Shown here piece by piece: positions 8,588-16,810 of a DNA stretch of 64,000 bases (positions within the stretch are counted from its first letter, which is position 1; each line of letters opens with the position of its first letter). The stretch comes from Roseateles_B sp041913905 (GTDB lineage Bacteria; Pseudomonadota; Gammaproteobacteria; Burkholderiales; Burkholderiaceae_C), in contig JAYSEK010000020.1 of assembly GCA_041913905.1 (NCBI GenBank), positions 27,796 through 91,795 on the forward strand, in the 5' to 3' direction. Made by a program: the position numbers and the translations under genes. A model generated the notes under the pieces. The model saw nothing but the letters and a program-made list of their open reading frames with translations, had not been told where the DNA came from and searched no databases.

Positions 8588-8617
8588 ACTGCGCGGCAAA
8601 CAATTTCGAAAACCCCC

Positions 8618-9187
8618 ATGAGCATTGCCCCTGCCGAGCTGGAGAGCCTGCGCCCGCAGCTGCTCAAGTACGCCCGCCTGCAGCTCAGGAACGACGCCTG
8701 GGCCGAGGACGCCGTGTCGGAAACGCTGCTGGCCGCCCTCGAACGCCCCGATGGCTTTGCCGGCCGCTCGCAGCTCAAGACCTGGCTGGTGGGTGTGCTC
8801 AAGCACAAGCTGGTGGACCAGATCCGGCGCAACTGCCGTGAGCTCTCCACCAGCCGCGAAGACGAGGAAGACCTGGACGAACAGCTCTTCGACAGCAGCG
8901 GCCACTGGCGCGACGCCCCCGGCGACTGGGGCGACGATCCCGAGCAGGCGCTGCGCCAACTGGACTTCATGCGCGTGCTGGAGGCCTGCGTGGACAAGCT
9001 GCCGGGGCAGCAGGGCCGCCTCTTCATGATGCGCGAATGGCTGGAGCTGGACACCGAGGAAATCTGTAAGGCCCTGGCCATCAGCCCGACCAACCTCTGG
9101 GTGATGCTGCACCGTGCGCGGCTGCGCCTGCGCGAATGTCTGGAACTCAACTGGTTTGCGGGCCCCGGCCCGGGAGCCGCTGCATGA
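8618..9187 (+). CDS. ECF-type RNA polymerase sigma factor
   Basis: A 189-residue sigma-70 family protein with region 2 (AEDAVSETLLAALERP, then LKTWLVGVLKHKLVDQIRR) and region 4 (EEICKALAISPTNLWVMLHR) and no regions 1 or 3, so an ECF sigma. The linker between them is acidic (DEEDLDEQLFD). ATG 8618 was chosen because residues before it are not sigma-like, although the frame extends to 8528. Its stop overlaps the ATG of a zinc-finger anti-sigma gene. It is divergent from the bufferin-like operon, and sigma factors of this kind sit beside homologous copper/gold-induced operons, so that operon is its likely target. Confidence 0.92.
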   Translation: MSIAPAELESLRPQLLKYARLQLRNDAWAEDAVSETLLAALERPDGFAGRSQLKTWLVGVLKHKLVDQIRRNCRELSTSREDEEDLDEQLFDSSGHWRDAPGDWGDDPEQALRQLDFMRVLEACVDKLPGQQGRLFMMREWLELDTEEICKALAISPTNLWVMLHRARLRLRECLELNWFAGPGPGAAA

Positions 9188-9411
9188 AACTGCTACGCCC
9201 CTTGCTCCGCCGCCTGCTCCCCAACTGCCGCCAGGTCACCGAGATGCTCCTGCTGGCCCAGGAGCGCCCGGCCACCTTGCGCGAACGCTTCCTGGTGGCC
9301 GTTCACATGCCCTTGTGCGCCGCCTGCCCGCGCTTTCGCCGGCAGGTCCAGCTGATGAAGAAGGCCAGCCAGCGCTGGCGCCGCTACAGCGAGGACGAAG
9401 GCCTGGGTTGA
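9184..9411 (+). CDS. Small zinc-finger (zf-HC2) anti-sigma factor
   Basis: A 75-residue protein with the anti-sigma zinc-finger pattern: C15, then H41-x3-C45-x2-C48 in HMPLCAACPRF. It has no membrane helix, so it would act as a soluble anti-sigma like RsrA/ChrR-type proteins. The ATG overlaps the sigma factor stop by 4 bp (ATGA), a strong sign of a cognate pair. A thiol zinc site is a plausible direct sensor of copper, gold or oxidants. What it senses is inference. Confidence 0.85.
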   Translation: MKLLRPLLRRLLPNCRQVTEMLLLAQERPATLRERFLVAVHMPLCAACPRFRRQVQLMKKASQRWRRYSEDEGLG

Positions 9412-9648
9412 AACCCGCCGAACGCACCGCCGCCCGCAGCCGCGCGCGGCGCCGGGGGCGAATGGGGGTCAGTTCTTGCCTCCTGTGCCCATCTCTCCAG
9501 CCAACGGGGCGACGCCGATGCAACAGCACGGCCATCCCTGGCCACTTCCGGCTGTTCGCCCCCTGCCCAAGCGATTAGCATGCGGCCATGGGTGGCCAGC
9601 CCAGCTGCGCCGCCGGCCTGCGCCGCACCTTGCCTCTGGAGCGATTTG

Positions 9649-12168
9649 ATGAGCGATCTGTCCGCGACGATTGACTGGCCCGAGCCCGGGTCCGGATCGG
9701 ACGCGGGAGCCGATCCCCTGTTCGCCTGGCCCACCCCGCCTTACGCCGCCTATGCGCCGCTCATGCCCAGCGAGGCGCCGCAGCCCTGCGAAATCCTGGG
9801 CCTGAACAACAGCCGCACGCAGGGCCAGTTGCTGCAGATGCAGGCCCGCGAGCGTGCCGCGCAGCTGCTGGTGCCGCCTGCGCGCAGCCCCGTCACGCTC
9901 AAGTTCAGCCAGTTCCGCGCACTGAAGCTGCTGCGCGTGATTCCCGCCGCACCGCGTCAGCAGGATGCGCCGCCGGAGTCCCTCAGCCTGGACGAGCGCC
10001 CGCGGATGGAATTCAAGGTCCGCTTCAGCGGCGGCGGCGAGCTCAAGGGCATGACCATCGGCCACCATGAGGACGCCATGGGCTTGTTCCTCTTCGTGCC
10101 CGTCAGTGAATTCGACGACGCGGTTCGCTGCGTCTTCCTGCCCCGCGAATGCATCGCCGGCCATGACATCGGCGAGCGGCTGGGGGATGTGCTGGTCAAG
10201 GACCAGATCGCCCGCGCCGAGGATGTGGAAGCCGCGGCCCAGGAGCAGCAGAAGCTGCGCAGCCAGCGCGTGGGCGACATCCTGCTGGCCCGCCAGATCG
10301 TCACGGCCGAGCAGCTGCTGCAGGCCATCGAGCAGCAGGCCAAGATGCCCATGGTGCGCATCGGCGAGGCCTTGCTGGCCATGGAGCTGATCAGCTACGA
10401 CCAGCTCGAAGACGCGCTGGCCCAGCAGCGCAGCGACCGCTCCATTCCCCTGGGCGAGCTGCTGGTGCGCAAGGGCATCGTCACCCGACAGCAGCTGCAG
10501 TCGGCCCTGGCGCGCAAGATGGGCTACCCGCTGGTGGATCTTGAGCGCTTCCCGGTCGAGCCCGATGCGGTGCGCAAACTGCCCTTCTCGGTCGCGCGCC
10601 GGCTGGAGGTTCTGCCCCTGGTTCTGCGCGACGGGCGGCTGATCGTCGCCATGGAAGACCCCACGCGGCGCGACGCGCTGGACGAAATCGAGTTCGTCAC
10701 CCAGCTCAAGGTGGCGCCGGCGCTGACCAAGGTCGGCAGCCTGCAGTTCGCGCTGCCCGCCACCTACGACCGTTTCGGCAGCGAGGCCATCGCGCCCCGC
10801 GAGATCCCCCTGCCGGGGCTGCCGGCGGATTTCGAGTTCGACAACACCGACAAGCTGATAGAAAGCCTGGAGCGCGAGGTTCTGGAGCGCGGCAGCCGCG
10901 ACGACGAGCCGCAGATCGAGCAGTCCGACAATTCCCTGGTCCGCCTGATCAACACCATGATCATCGAGGCCAGCCAGCAGGGCGTGTCCGACATCCACAT
11001 CGAGACCTACCCAGGCCGCGAGAAGCTCAAGATCCGCTTCCGCCGGGACGGTCACCTGCAGCCCTACCTGGAACTGCCCCATACCTATCGCAACGCCATG
11101 ATCGCCCGCATCAAGATCATGTGCGACCTGGACATCTCCGAGCGCCGCAAGCCCCAGGACGGCAAGATCAACTTCGCCCGCTTCTCGCCCCAGCACAGGC
11201 TGGAGCTGCGGGTCGCCACCATCCCGACCAACAACGGGCTGGAGGACGTGGTGATGCGGCTGCTGTCCTCGGCCCGGCCCATTCCCATGGAGAAGCTGGG
11301 CCTGACACCGGAGAACATGAGCCGGCTGGCGGTGGCGGTCGAGCGTCCTTACGGCATGGTGCTGTGCGTCGGCCCCACGGGCTCGGGCAAGACCACCACG
11401 CTGCATTCGGTGCTCGCCCGCATCAACACGCCCGAACGCAAGATCTGGACGGCCGAGGATCCGGTGGAGATCACGCAGGCCGGCCTGCGCCAGGTCCAGG
11501 TCAACCCCAAGATCGGCTGGACCTTCGCCAAGGCGCTGCGCGCCTTCCTCCGGGCCGATCCGGACGTGATCATGGTGGGCGAGATCCGCGACGAAGAAAC
11601 CGCGCAGATCGCCATCGAGGCCTCGCTGACCGGCCACCTGGTGCTCTCCACCCTGCATACCAACAACGCCCCGGAGACCATCACCCGGCTGCTGGACATG
11701 GGGATGGATCCCTTCAACTTCGCCGACTCGCTGCTGGCCGTGCTGGCCCAGCGCCTGGTGCGGCGGCTGTGCCCGCATTGCCTCAAGAGCAGCCCGCTGG
11801 CGGCCGCCGACCTGGACGAGTTGCTGGAGGACCATCTGCATGGATTTGCGCCAGACATTCGCCCCGGCCGTGACGAGCTTCTCGCCCAGTGGCGGCAGCT
11901 TTACGGGAGCCAGGGCCAGCTGATGCACCATCACGCCGCGGGCTGCCCCCAATGTGAAAACACGGGGTTCAAGGGCCGGGCCGGATTGCACGAGCTGCTG
12001 AGCGTCTCGCGCGAGATCCGCCGCCTGATCCAGACCGGCGCCCGCGCCGAAGAGATCCAGCACCAGGCCCAGAAGGAAGGCATGCGAACCCTGCGCCAGG
12101 ACGGCATCGTCAAGGTGCTGCAAGGCACCAGCACCCTGGGCGAGGTTCGCGCCACCAGCAACACATGA
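9649..12168 (+). CDS. GspE/PilB-family ATPase with four MshEN-like repeats, MSHA pilus locus
   Basis: An 839-residue secretion-type ATPase, far longer than MshE. Residues ~120-170 form a small beta-rich module (MEFKVRFSGGGELKGMTIG). Four 24-residue MshEN-like motifs then begin at residues 177 (RLGDVLV), 207 (RVGDILL), 237 (RIGEALL) and 267 (PLGELLV), exactly 30 residues apart. The ATPase core has Walker A GPTGSGKTTT, the Asp box TAEDPVEI, Walker B VIMVGEIRD, the His box LVLSTLHTNN and a CPHC...CPQC zinc motif. Start ATG 9649 has GGAG upstream. It overlaps the next ATPase gene by 4 bp. It may act as a second pilus motor or as a regulator of MshE. Confidence 0.88.
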   Translation: MSDLSATIDWPEPGSGSDAGADPLFAWPTPPYAAYAPLMPSEAPQPCEILGLNNSRTQGQLLQMQARERAAQLLVPPARSPVTLKFSQFRALKLLRVIPAAPRQQDAPPESLSLDERPRMEFKVRFSGGGELKGMTIGHHEDAMGLFLFVPVSEFDDAVRCVFLPRECIAGHDIGERLGDVLVKDQIARAEDVEAAAQEQQKLRSQRVGDILLARQIVTAEQLLQAIEQQAKMPMVRIGEALLAMELISYDQLEDALAQQRSDRSIPLGELLVRKGIVTRQQLQSALARKMGYPLVDLERFPVEPDAVRKLPFSVARRLEVLPLVLRDGRLIVAMEDPTRRDALDEIEFVTQLKVAPALTKVGSLQFALPATYDRFGSEAIAPREIPLPGLPADFEFDNTDKLIESLEREVLERGSRDDEPQIEQSDNSLVRLINTMIIEASQQGVSDIHIETYPGREKLKIRFRRDGHLQPYLELPHTYRNAMIARIKIMCDLDISERRKPQDGKINFARFSPQHRLELRVATIPTNNGLEDVVMRLLSSARPIPMEKLGLTPENMSRLAVAVERPYGMVLCVGPTGSGKTTTLHSVLARINTPERKIWTAEDPVEITQAGLRQVQVNPKIGWTFAKALRAFLRADPDVIMVGEIRDEETAQIAIEASLTGHLVLSTLHTNNAPETITRLLDMGMDPFNFADSLLAVLAQRLVRRLCPHCLKSSPLAAADLDELLEDHLHGFAPDIRPGRDELLAQWRQLYGSQGQLMHHHAAGCPQCENTGFKGRAGLHELLSVSREIRRLIQTGARAEEIQHQAQKEGMRTLRQDGIVKVLQGTSTLGEVRATSNT

Positions 12169-13919
12169 CCCCCATGGACAGCAACAGCACGGCGAGCATC
12201 ACAGACACCGAAGGCAACAGCGGCCGGCCGCAGAAGCTGCGACTGGGCGACGTGCTGGTCCAGCAGGAATTGATCACGCAGGAGCAGCTTGGGAAGGCCC
12301 TGGAACTGCAGCGCAGCAGCGGCAAGAAGCTGGGGCGGCTGCTGATCGACGCCGGCCTGATCACCGAGGAGGCCCTGGCCCACGTGCTGGCGCGCCAGCT
12401 GCGCATTCCCTTCGTCAACCTCAAGACCTTCCCGCTCAAGACCGAGCTGGTGCGCCTGCTGCCGGAGACCCCGGCGCGCCGCTTCCGCGCCCTGGTCCTG
12501 GAGGAGCGCAACGACACCCTGCTGGTGGCCATGGCCGACCCGCTGGACCTGTTCGCCTATGACGAGCTCACCCGCCTGCTGAAGCGCCGCATCGCCATGG
12601 CCGTGGTGGCCGAAAGCCAGCTGCCCACCGCCTTTGACCGCCACTACCGGCGCAGCGAGGAAATCTCGGGCCTGGCCAAGGCCCTGGAGAAGGACATCGG
12701 CGACGCCGTCGACTTCGGTGCGCTGCAGGCCAGCGTCGGCCAGGAAGGCGCGCCGGTGGTGCGCCTGCTGCAGTCGGTGTTCGAGGACGCCAGCCAGGCC
12801 GGCGCCTCGGACGTCCACATCGAGCCGCAGGAGTCTGAGCTGCTGATCCGCACCCGCATCGACGGCCAGCTGCAGATCCAGACCCAGGCCGACAAGCGCA
12901 TCGCCGCGGCCCTGTCCCAGCGCCTGAAGCTCATGGCCGCCCTGGACATCTCCGAAAAGCGCCTGCCCCAGGACGGCCGCTTCACCCTGCGCCTGCGCGA
13001 CAAGACCATCGACGTGCGACTCTCCACGCTGCCCGGCCAATACGGCGAATCGGTGGTGATGCGCCTGCTGGGCCAGGGCAATGCCGTGCGGCGCCTGCAC
13101 CAGCTGGACATGCCGGAGGACATGCTCGCCCGCTTCCGGGAAATCCTCTCGCAGCAGGCCGGCATGGTGCTGGTGACCGGCCCCACCGGCTCCGGCAAGA
13201 CGACCACGCTGTACGCCGCGCTGTCCGAGCTGGACGCGGAGAAGAGCAAGATCATCACGGTGGAAGACCCGGTGGAGTACCGGCTGCCCGGGCTGATCCA
13301 GGTCCAGGTCAATGACAAGATCGAGCTGGATTTCGCCCGCGTGCTGCGCGCCTGCCTGCGCCAGGATCCAGACGTGATCCTGGTCGGCGAAATGCGGGAT
13401 GCCCAGACGGTAGAGATCGGCCTGCGCGCCGCCATCACCGGCCATATGGTGCTGTCCACGCTCCACACCCGGGACAGCCTCAGCACCCCGTTTCGCCTGC
13501 TGGACATGGGCGCCCCGCCCTTCATGGTGGCCAGCTCGCTGCAGTCGGTCTTTGCCCAGCGCCTGCTGCGGGCGGTCTGCCCTCAATGTGCCGAGGCGCA
13601 TGTGCCCAATCCCCAGGAACGCGCCTGGCTGGAGGCCGTGGCCGGCGCGGAGGCCGCGTCCGTCCAGAGCCTGCGCGGCCATGGCTGCTCGCAATGCAAC
13701 GGCACCGGCTACCAGGGTCGCAAAGGCATCTACGAGATGCTGGAGATGAACGCGGACATGGCGCTTGCCGTGCAGCGCGGCGATGCCGGCGGCTTCATGG
13801 CCGCGGCGCGCGAAGCGCTGCGCGGCAAGACCCTCGCCGACCGCGCGCTGGCCCTGGTCAAGGCCGGCAAGACCTCCCTGGCCGAGGCCATGCGCATCGG
13901 CGCTGACAGCGGCGACTGA
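12165..13919 (+). CDS. mshE: MSHA pilus extension ATPase MshE
   Basis: A 584-residue PilB/GspE ATPase that powers pilus assembly at the inner membrane. The N terminus has two tandem MshEN c-di-GMP-binding motifs, at residue 26 (RLGDVLVQQELITQEQL) and residue 55 (KLGRLLIDAGLITEEAL), separated by five residues as in Vibrio MshE. The core shows Walker A GPTGSGKTTTLY, ITVEDPVEYRLPG, VILVGEMRDAQT and LSTLHTRD, plus the tetracysteine CPQC...CSQC. The first motif has Glu in place of its usual Gly, so affinity is uncertain. It overlaps the previous ATPase by 4 bp, and mshG starts 2 bp later. Confidence 0.93.
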   Translation: MTPMDSNSTASITDTEGNSGRPQKLRLGDVLVQQELITQEQLGKALELQRSSGKKLGRLLIDAGLITEEALAHVLARQLRIPFVNLKTFPLKTELVRLLPETPARRFRALVLEERNDTLLVAMADPLDLFAYDELTRLLKRRIAMAVVAESQLPTAFDRHYRRSEEISGLAKALEKDIGDAVDFGALQASVGQEGAPVVRLLQSVFEDASQAGASDVHIEPQESELLIRTRIDGQLQIQTQADKRIAAALSQRLKLMAALDISEKRLPQDGRFTLRLRDKTIDVRLSTLPGQYGESVVMRLLGQGNAVRRLHQLDMPEDMLARFREILSQQAGMVLVTGPTGSGKTTTLYAALSELDAEKSKIITVEDPVEYRLPGLIQVQVNDKIELDFARVLRACLRQDPDVILVGEMRDAQTVEIGLRAAITGHMVLSTLHTRDSLSTPFRLLDMGAPPFMVASSLQSVFAQRLLRAVCPQCAEAHVPNPQERAWLEAVAGAEAASVQSLRGHGCSQCNGTGYQGRKGIYEMLEMNADMALAVQRGDAGGFMAAAREALRGKTLADRALALVKAGKTSLAEAMRIGADSGD

Positions 13920-13921
13920 GC

Positions 13922-15157
13922 ATGAAGAGCTTTGCCTGGCAAGGACGCAACAACCGCGGCGAGCTGGTCAGCGGCCAGACCGATGCCGACAGCAGCGACG
14001 CCGTGGCGGCCCAGCTGATGGCCGGCGGCGTGATCCCGGTCAGCATCGAGGTCAGCTCGCAGAAAAGCCTGTCGGACAACAGCCCCTCCTGGTGGGAGCA
14101 GCTGCGCCGCGCGCCGGTCAGCATGGACGACTGCCTGATCCTCACCCGCCAGCTCTACACGCTGCAGAAAGCCGGCGTGCCCATCCTGCGCTCGCTGGCC
14201 GGTCTGCAGGCCTCGACGGCCCAGGCCAGCCTGATCGCCCTGCTGCAGGACCTGCGCGCCAGCCTGGACCAGGGCCGGGAGCTGTCCGTGGCCATGGCCC
14301 GGCACCCGAACGTCTTCAGCGCCTTCTACATCGCCATGATGCAGGTTGGCGAGATGACCGGCCGCATGCCCGAGGTGCTGCTGCGCCTGGCCCAGCATCT
14401 CGAGTTCGAGCTGGACACCCGGGCCCGCATCAAGCAGGCCCTGCGCTATCCGGTGATGGTGCTCTCGGCCATCGCCATCGCCATCGTGGTGCTCAACATC
14501 TTCGTGCTGCCCACCTTCGCCACCGTCTTCGCGGGCTTCAAGGCCGAGCTGCCGCTGATGACGCGCCTCCTGCTGGGCTTCTCCGCCTGGATGGTGCGCT
14601 GGTGGCCGCTGCTGCTGGCCGGCGCCGTGGGGCTGGTCCTGCTGGTGCGGGCCTGGCTGGCCACCGAGGAGGGCCGCTACCGCTGGGACCGCTTCAAGCT
14701 GCACCTGCCCATCGCCGGCCCCATCGTGCTCAAGGCCACGCTGGCCCGCTTCGCGCGCAGCTTTGCGCTGGCCGCCCGCAGCGGCGTGCCCATCAGCCAG
14801 GCCATGAACGTCGTGGCCCAGACCGTGGACAACGCCTTCATCGCCAGCCGCGTGGAGCAGATGCGTGACGGCGTCGAACGCGGCGAAAGCATCTCGCGCT
14901 GCGCAACGGCCGCGGGCGTCTTCACGCCCATCGTGCTGCAGATGATCGCGGTGGGCGAAGAAACCGGCGAACTGGACCAGCTGCTGATGGAGATCGCCGA
15001 GATGTACGAGCGGGAGACCGACTACGCCATCAAGGGCTTGTCGGCGGCCATCGAACCCCTGCTGCTGCTGGTCATCGGCGTCATGGTCTTCGTGCTGGCG
15101 CTGGGCGTGTTCATGCCACTGTGGAGTCTGGGCCAGGCGGCCATGGGCCGCAGCTGA
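13922..15157 (+). CDS. mshG: Type IV pilus inner-membrane platform protein MshG (GspF/PilC family)
   Basis: A 411-residue polytopic platform protein that couples the ATPase to prepilin polymerisation. It has the family start (MKSFAWQGRNNRGELVSG) and two GspF domains: one around residues 70-190 with ILTRQLYTLQKAGVPILRSL, the second around 275-400 with LARFARSFALAARSGVPI and MIAVGEETGELDQLL. Three long hydrophobic segments are visible. It follows mshE by 2 bp and is separated from the pilin gene by 197 bp, which holds a possible pilin promoter and leader. Confidence 0.93.
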   Translation: MKSFAWQGRNNRGELVSGQTDADSSDAVAAQLMAGGVIPVSIEVSSQKSLSDNSPSWWEQLRRAPVSMDDCLILTRQLYTLQKAGVPILRSLAGLQASTAQASLIALLQDLRASLDQGRELSVAMARHPNVFSAFYIAMMQVGEMTGRMPEVLLRLAQHLEFELDTRARIKQALRYPVMVLSAIAIAIVVLNIFVLPTFATVFAGFKAELPLMTRLLLGFSAWMVRWWPLLLAGAVGLVLLVRAWLATEEGRYRWDRFKLHLPIAGPIVLKATLARFARSFALAARSGVPISQAMNVVAQTVDNAFIASRVEQMRDGVERGESISRCATAAGVFTPIVLQMIAVGEETGELDQLLMEIAEMYERETDYAIKGLSAAIEPLLLLVIGVMVFVLALGVFMPLWSLGQAAMGRS

Positions 15158-15272
15158 TGTTCGTCAGACGTTCGAGCCAAAAGAGGCATTTGCGTTGTCG
15201 GCGCAACAGCTTGGGACGGTTCGTGAAAGAAGTCCTTCACCCTGAGGATCAAATCCCGATACCGTGAGCGCA

Positions 15273-15353
15273 CATCCGGTCTTGGAGTGGAGGCGTGGGC
15301 CGTCACGCCGGATGGACAGGCAAAGCCTGAAGTGGCGAATTACGGAGCATCCG
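15273..15353 (+). promoter_or_regulatory. Possible RNA switch in the leader of the major pilin gene
   Basis: CATCCGG (15273-15279) can pair with CCGGATG (15308-15314). The same middle strand, as CGGATG (15309-15314), can instead pair with CATCCG (15348-15353), which lies between the ribosome site GGAG (15344-15347) and the ATG at 15355. A further hairpin, GGCGTG/CACGCC (15292-15297 with 15304-15309), competes for the same bases. The two pairings are mutually exclusive and one would mask the start. No known riboswitch class was recognised. Confidence 0.35.
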
Positions 15354-15354
15354 C

Positions 15355-15732
15355 ATGCGTAAGAACAATCAAGCTGGTTTCACCCTGATCGAGCTGGTGA
15401 TGGTGATCGTGATCCTGGGCGCCCTGGCCGCCGTGGCCCTGCCGAAGTTCGTGGACTTCGGCAGTGACGCCAAGGCCGCTGCCGTGCAGGGCGTGGCCGG
15501 CGCCTTGAGCTCGGCTTCGGCCATCAACTATGCACAGCGCAAGCTCAACAGTGCCAACGGCGCTGCCGTCACCAACTGCACCGGGGTCGGCCCCCTGCTG
15601 CAGGCCGGCGCCCTGCCCTCCGGGTATTCCATCACCGCCGCCGCGGTGGCTGCTGACGCCACCAAGACGGACTGCGTGGTCACCGGCCCCGGCCCTGCCA
15701 GCGCCAACTTCACCGCCACAGGCATCTTGTGA
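15355..15732 (+). CDS. mshA: MSHA-type major prepilin
   Basis: A 125-residue type IVa prepilin. The leader has eight residues ending in Gly (MRKNNQAG), followed by the processed N terminus FTLIELVMVIVILGALAA with the conserved Glu5. The continuation ALPKFVDFGSDAK and VQGVAGALSSAS matches MshA pilins, and two cysteines (NCTGVG, DCVVTG) can form the C-terminal disulfide loop. It is the first pilin gene of the operon and has its own 197-bp upstream gap, expected for the most abundant subunit. It could equally be labelled MshB; the call as major pilin is from position and sequence. Confidence 0.88.
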   Translation: MRKNNQAGFTLIELVMVIVILGALAAVALPKFVDFGSDAKAAAVQGVAGALSSASAINYAQRKLNSANGAAVTNCTGVGPLLQAGALPSGYSITAAAVAADATKTDCVVTGPGPASANFTATGIL

Positions 15733-16193
15733 TGCAAAGGGGAGCCCGCCTGCTGCGTCAGGCGGGTTTCACCCTGATCGAGCTGGTCATCACCTTGATG
15801 CTGGTGGCGGCGCTGGCGGTCTTCGCCGCACCGAAGTTTGCTGATCTCGACGCCTGGCGCCTGCGGGCCTTCGGCGATGACCTGAGCTCACGCTGCCTGG
15901 AGCTGCAGCGCCTGGCCATCAACCAGCGGCGCACCATCGTCGCCAGCTTCAGCAGCACGGGCGTCAGCTTCGCCTACGGCGGCGGTGGCAGCCTGGGCAG
16001 CCTGAACTGCCCGGCCACCACCAGCCCCTGCCTCAACCTGGCGTCGCCGGTGACCGCGAGCTTCTACGCCAGCAGCGCAGGGCTCACCAGCACCTCCACG
16101 GGCAGCGCGCTCGATCTCACGGTGAGCCATGGGAGCTATAGCAAGAGCTACCGTTTGGAAAACGAAACGGGCCTCTTTCACGCGCTTCCTTGA
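15732..16193 (+). CDS. mshC: MshC-like minor prepilin
   Basis: A 153-residue prepilin with a 12-residue basic leader ending in Gly, then FTLIELVITLMLVAALAV and APKFADLDAWRLRAF. The body has Gly/Ser/Thr-rich strands and two cysteines about ten residues apart (LNCPATTSPCLN). It resembles MshC of MSHA clusters, a minor pseudopilin-like subunit. The ATG at 15732 shares its first base with the mshA stop (TGATG); a GTG at 15729 is an alternative that adds one residue. Confidence 0.83.
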   Translation: MQRGARLLRQAGFTLIELVITLMLVAALAVFAAPKFADLDAWRLRAFGDDLSSRCLELQRLAINQRRTIVASFSSTGVSFAYGGGGSLGSLNCPATTSPCLNLASPVTASFYASSAGLTSTSTGSALDLTVSHGSYSKSYRLENETGLFHALP

Positions 16194-16231
16194 GGCGCCA
16201 CGAGCGGCCCGCCTGCACTAGCATGCCGGCC

Positions 16232-16810
16232 ATGCAGAACCGACCCGCATTTCCATCCGCAGCACGGCAGAGGCACGCGCAAGGCCTGACCCTGATCGAG
16301 CTGCTGATGTTCATCATGGTCGTGGGGCTGGCCTTGTCGGCGGTGCTGATGGTCTTCGTGCAGGCCACCCGTTCCAGCGCCGACCCCCAGATGCAGCGCC
16401 AGGCCCTGGCCATTGCAGAGTCCCTGCTGCAGGAAGTGCAGTTGCAGCCCTTCACCTTCTGCGACCCGCTGGATGCCAACATTGCGACGGCGAGCTCGTC
16501 CGCCGGCTGCGCCACGACGCCCGAGGCGCTGGGCCCCGAAGCCGGCGAGACGCGCTACACCCACCCGCAGTTCAACAACGTCAACGACTACCACGGCTTC
16601 AGCATGAGTGGCATCGTCGACATCACCAACACGGCCGTCAGCGGACTGTCCGGCTACAGCGCCAGCGTGCAGATCGTGCCGGCGGACCTGGGCTCGATCG
16701 GCGCCGGCTCGGGAGACGCGCTGCGCATCACCGTGCAGGTGACGGGCCCCCACAACACGGCGGTCACCCTGCAGGGCTACCGCAGCCGCCATGCGCCCAA
16801 TGCCGCCTGA
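16232..16810 (+). CDS. mshD: MshD-like minor prepilin
   Basis: A ~192-residue prepilin with a long leader (about 18 residues, ending QRHAQG) before LTLIELLMFIMVVGLALSAV, with Leu rather than Phe at position +1. The rest matches MshD-type subunits: MQRQALAIAESLLQEVQLQPF, then FNNVNDYHGFSMSGI. The start is uncertain: ATG 16232 is used, ATG 16223 is in frame, and a TTG at 16190 overlapping the mshC stop would give a very long leader. It overlaps mshO. Confidence 0.82.
   Translation: MQNRPAFPSAARQRHAQGLTLIELLMFIMVVGLALSAVLMVFVQATRSSADPQMQRQALAIAESLLQEVQLQPFTFCDPLDANIATASSSAGCATTPEALGPEAGETRYTHPQFNNVNDYHGFSMSGIVDITNTAVSGLSGYSASVQIVPADLGSIGAGSGDALRITVQVTGPHNTAVTLQGYRSRHAPNAA

Noticed and set aside
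8528..8617. Longer N terminus for the ECF sigma factor
   Set aside because: The added residues are unlike sigma region 2 and would cover the divergent promoter region.
9649..13919. Type II secretion GspE genes
   Set aside because: The surrounding genes are MSHA-type (MshG, MshO, MshP, MshQ, MshL) and no gspC, gspD or gspK-M set is present.
15300..15345. GEMM-I c-di-GMP riboswitch in the mshA leader
   Set aside because: Only ACAGGCAAAGCC resembles the core; the second receptor strand and the tetraloop helix are missing and there is no room before the ATG.
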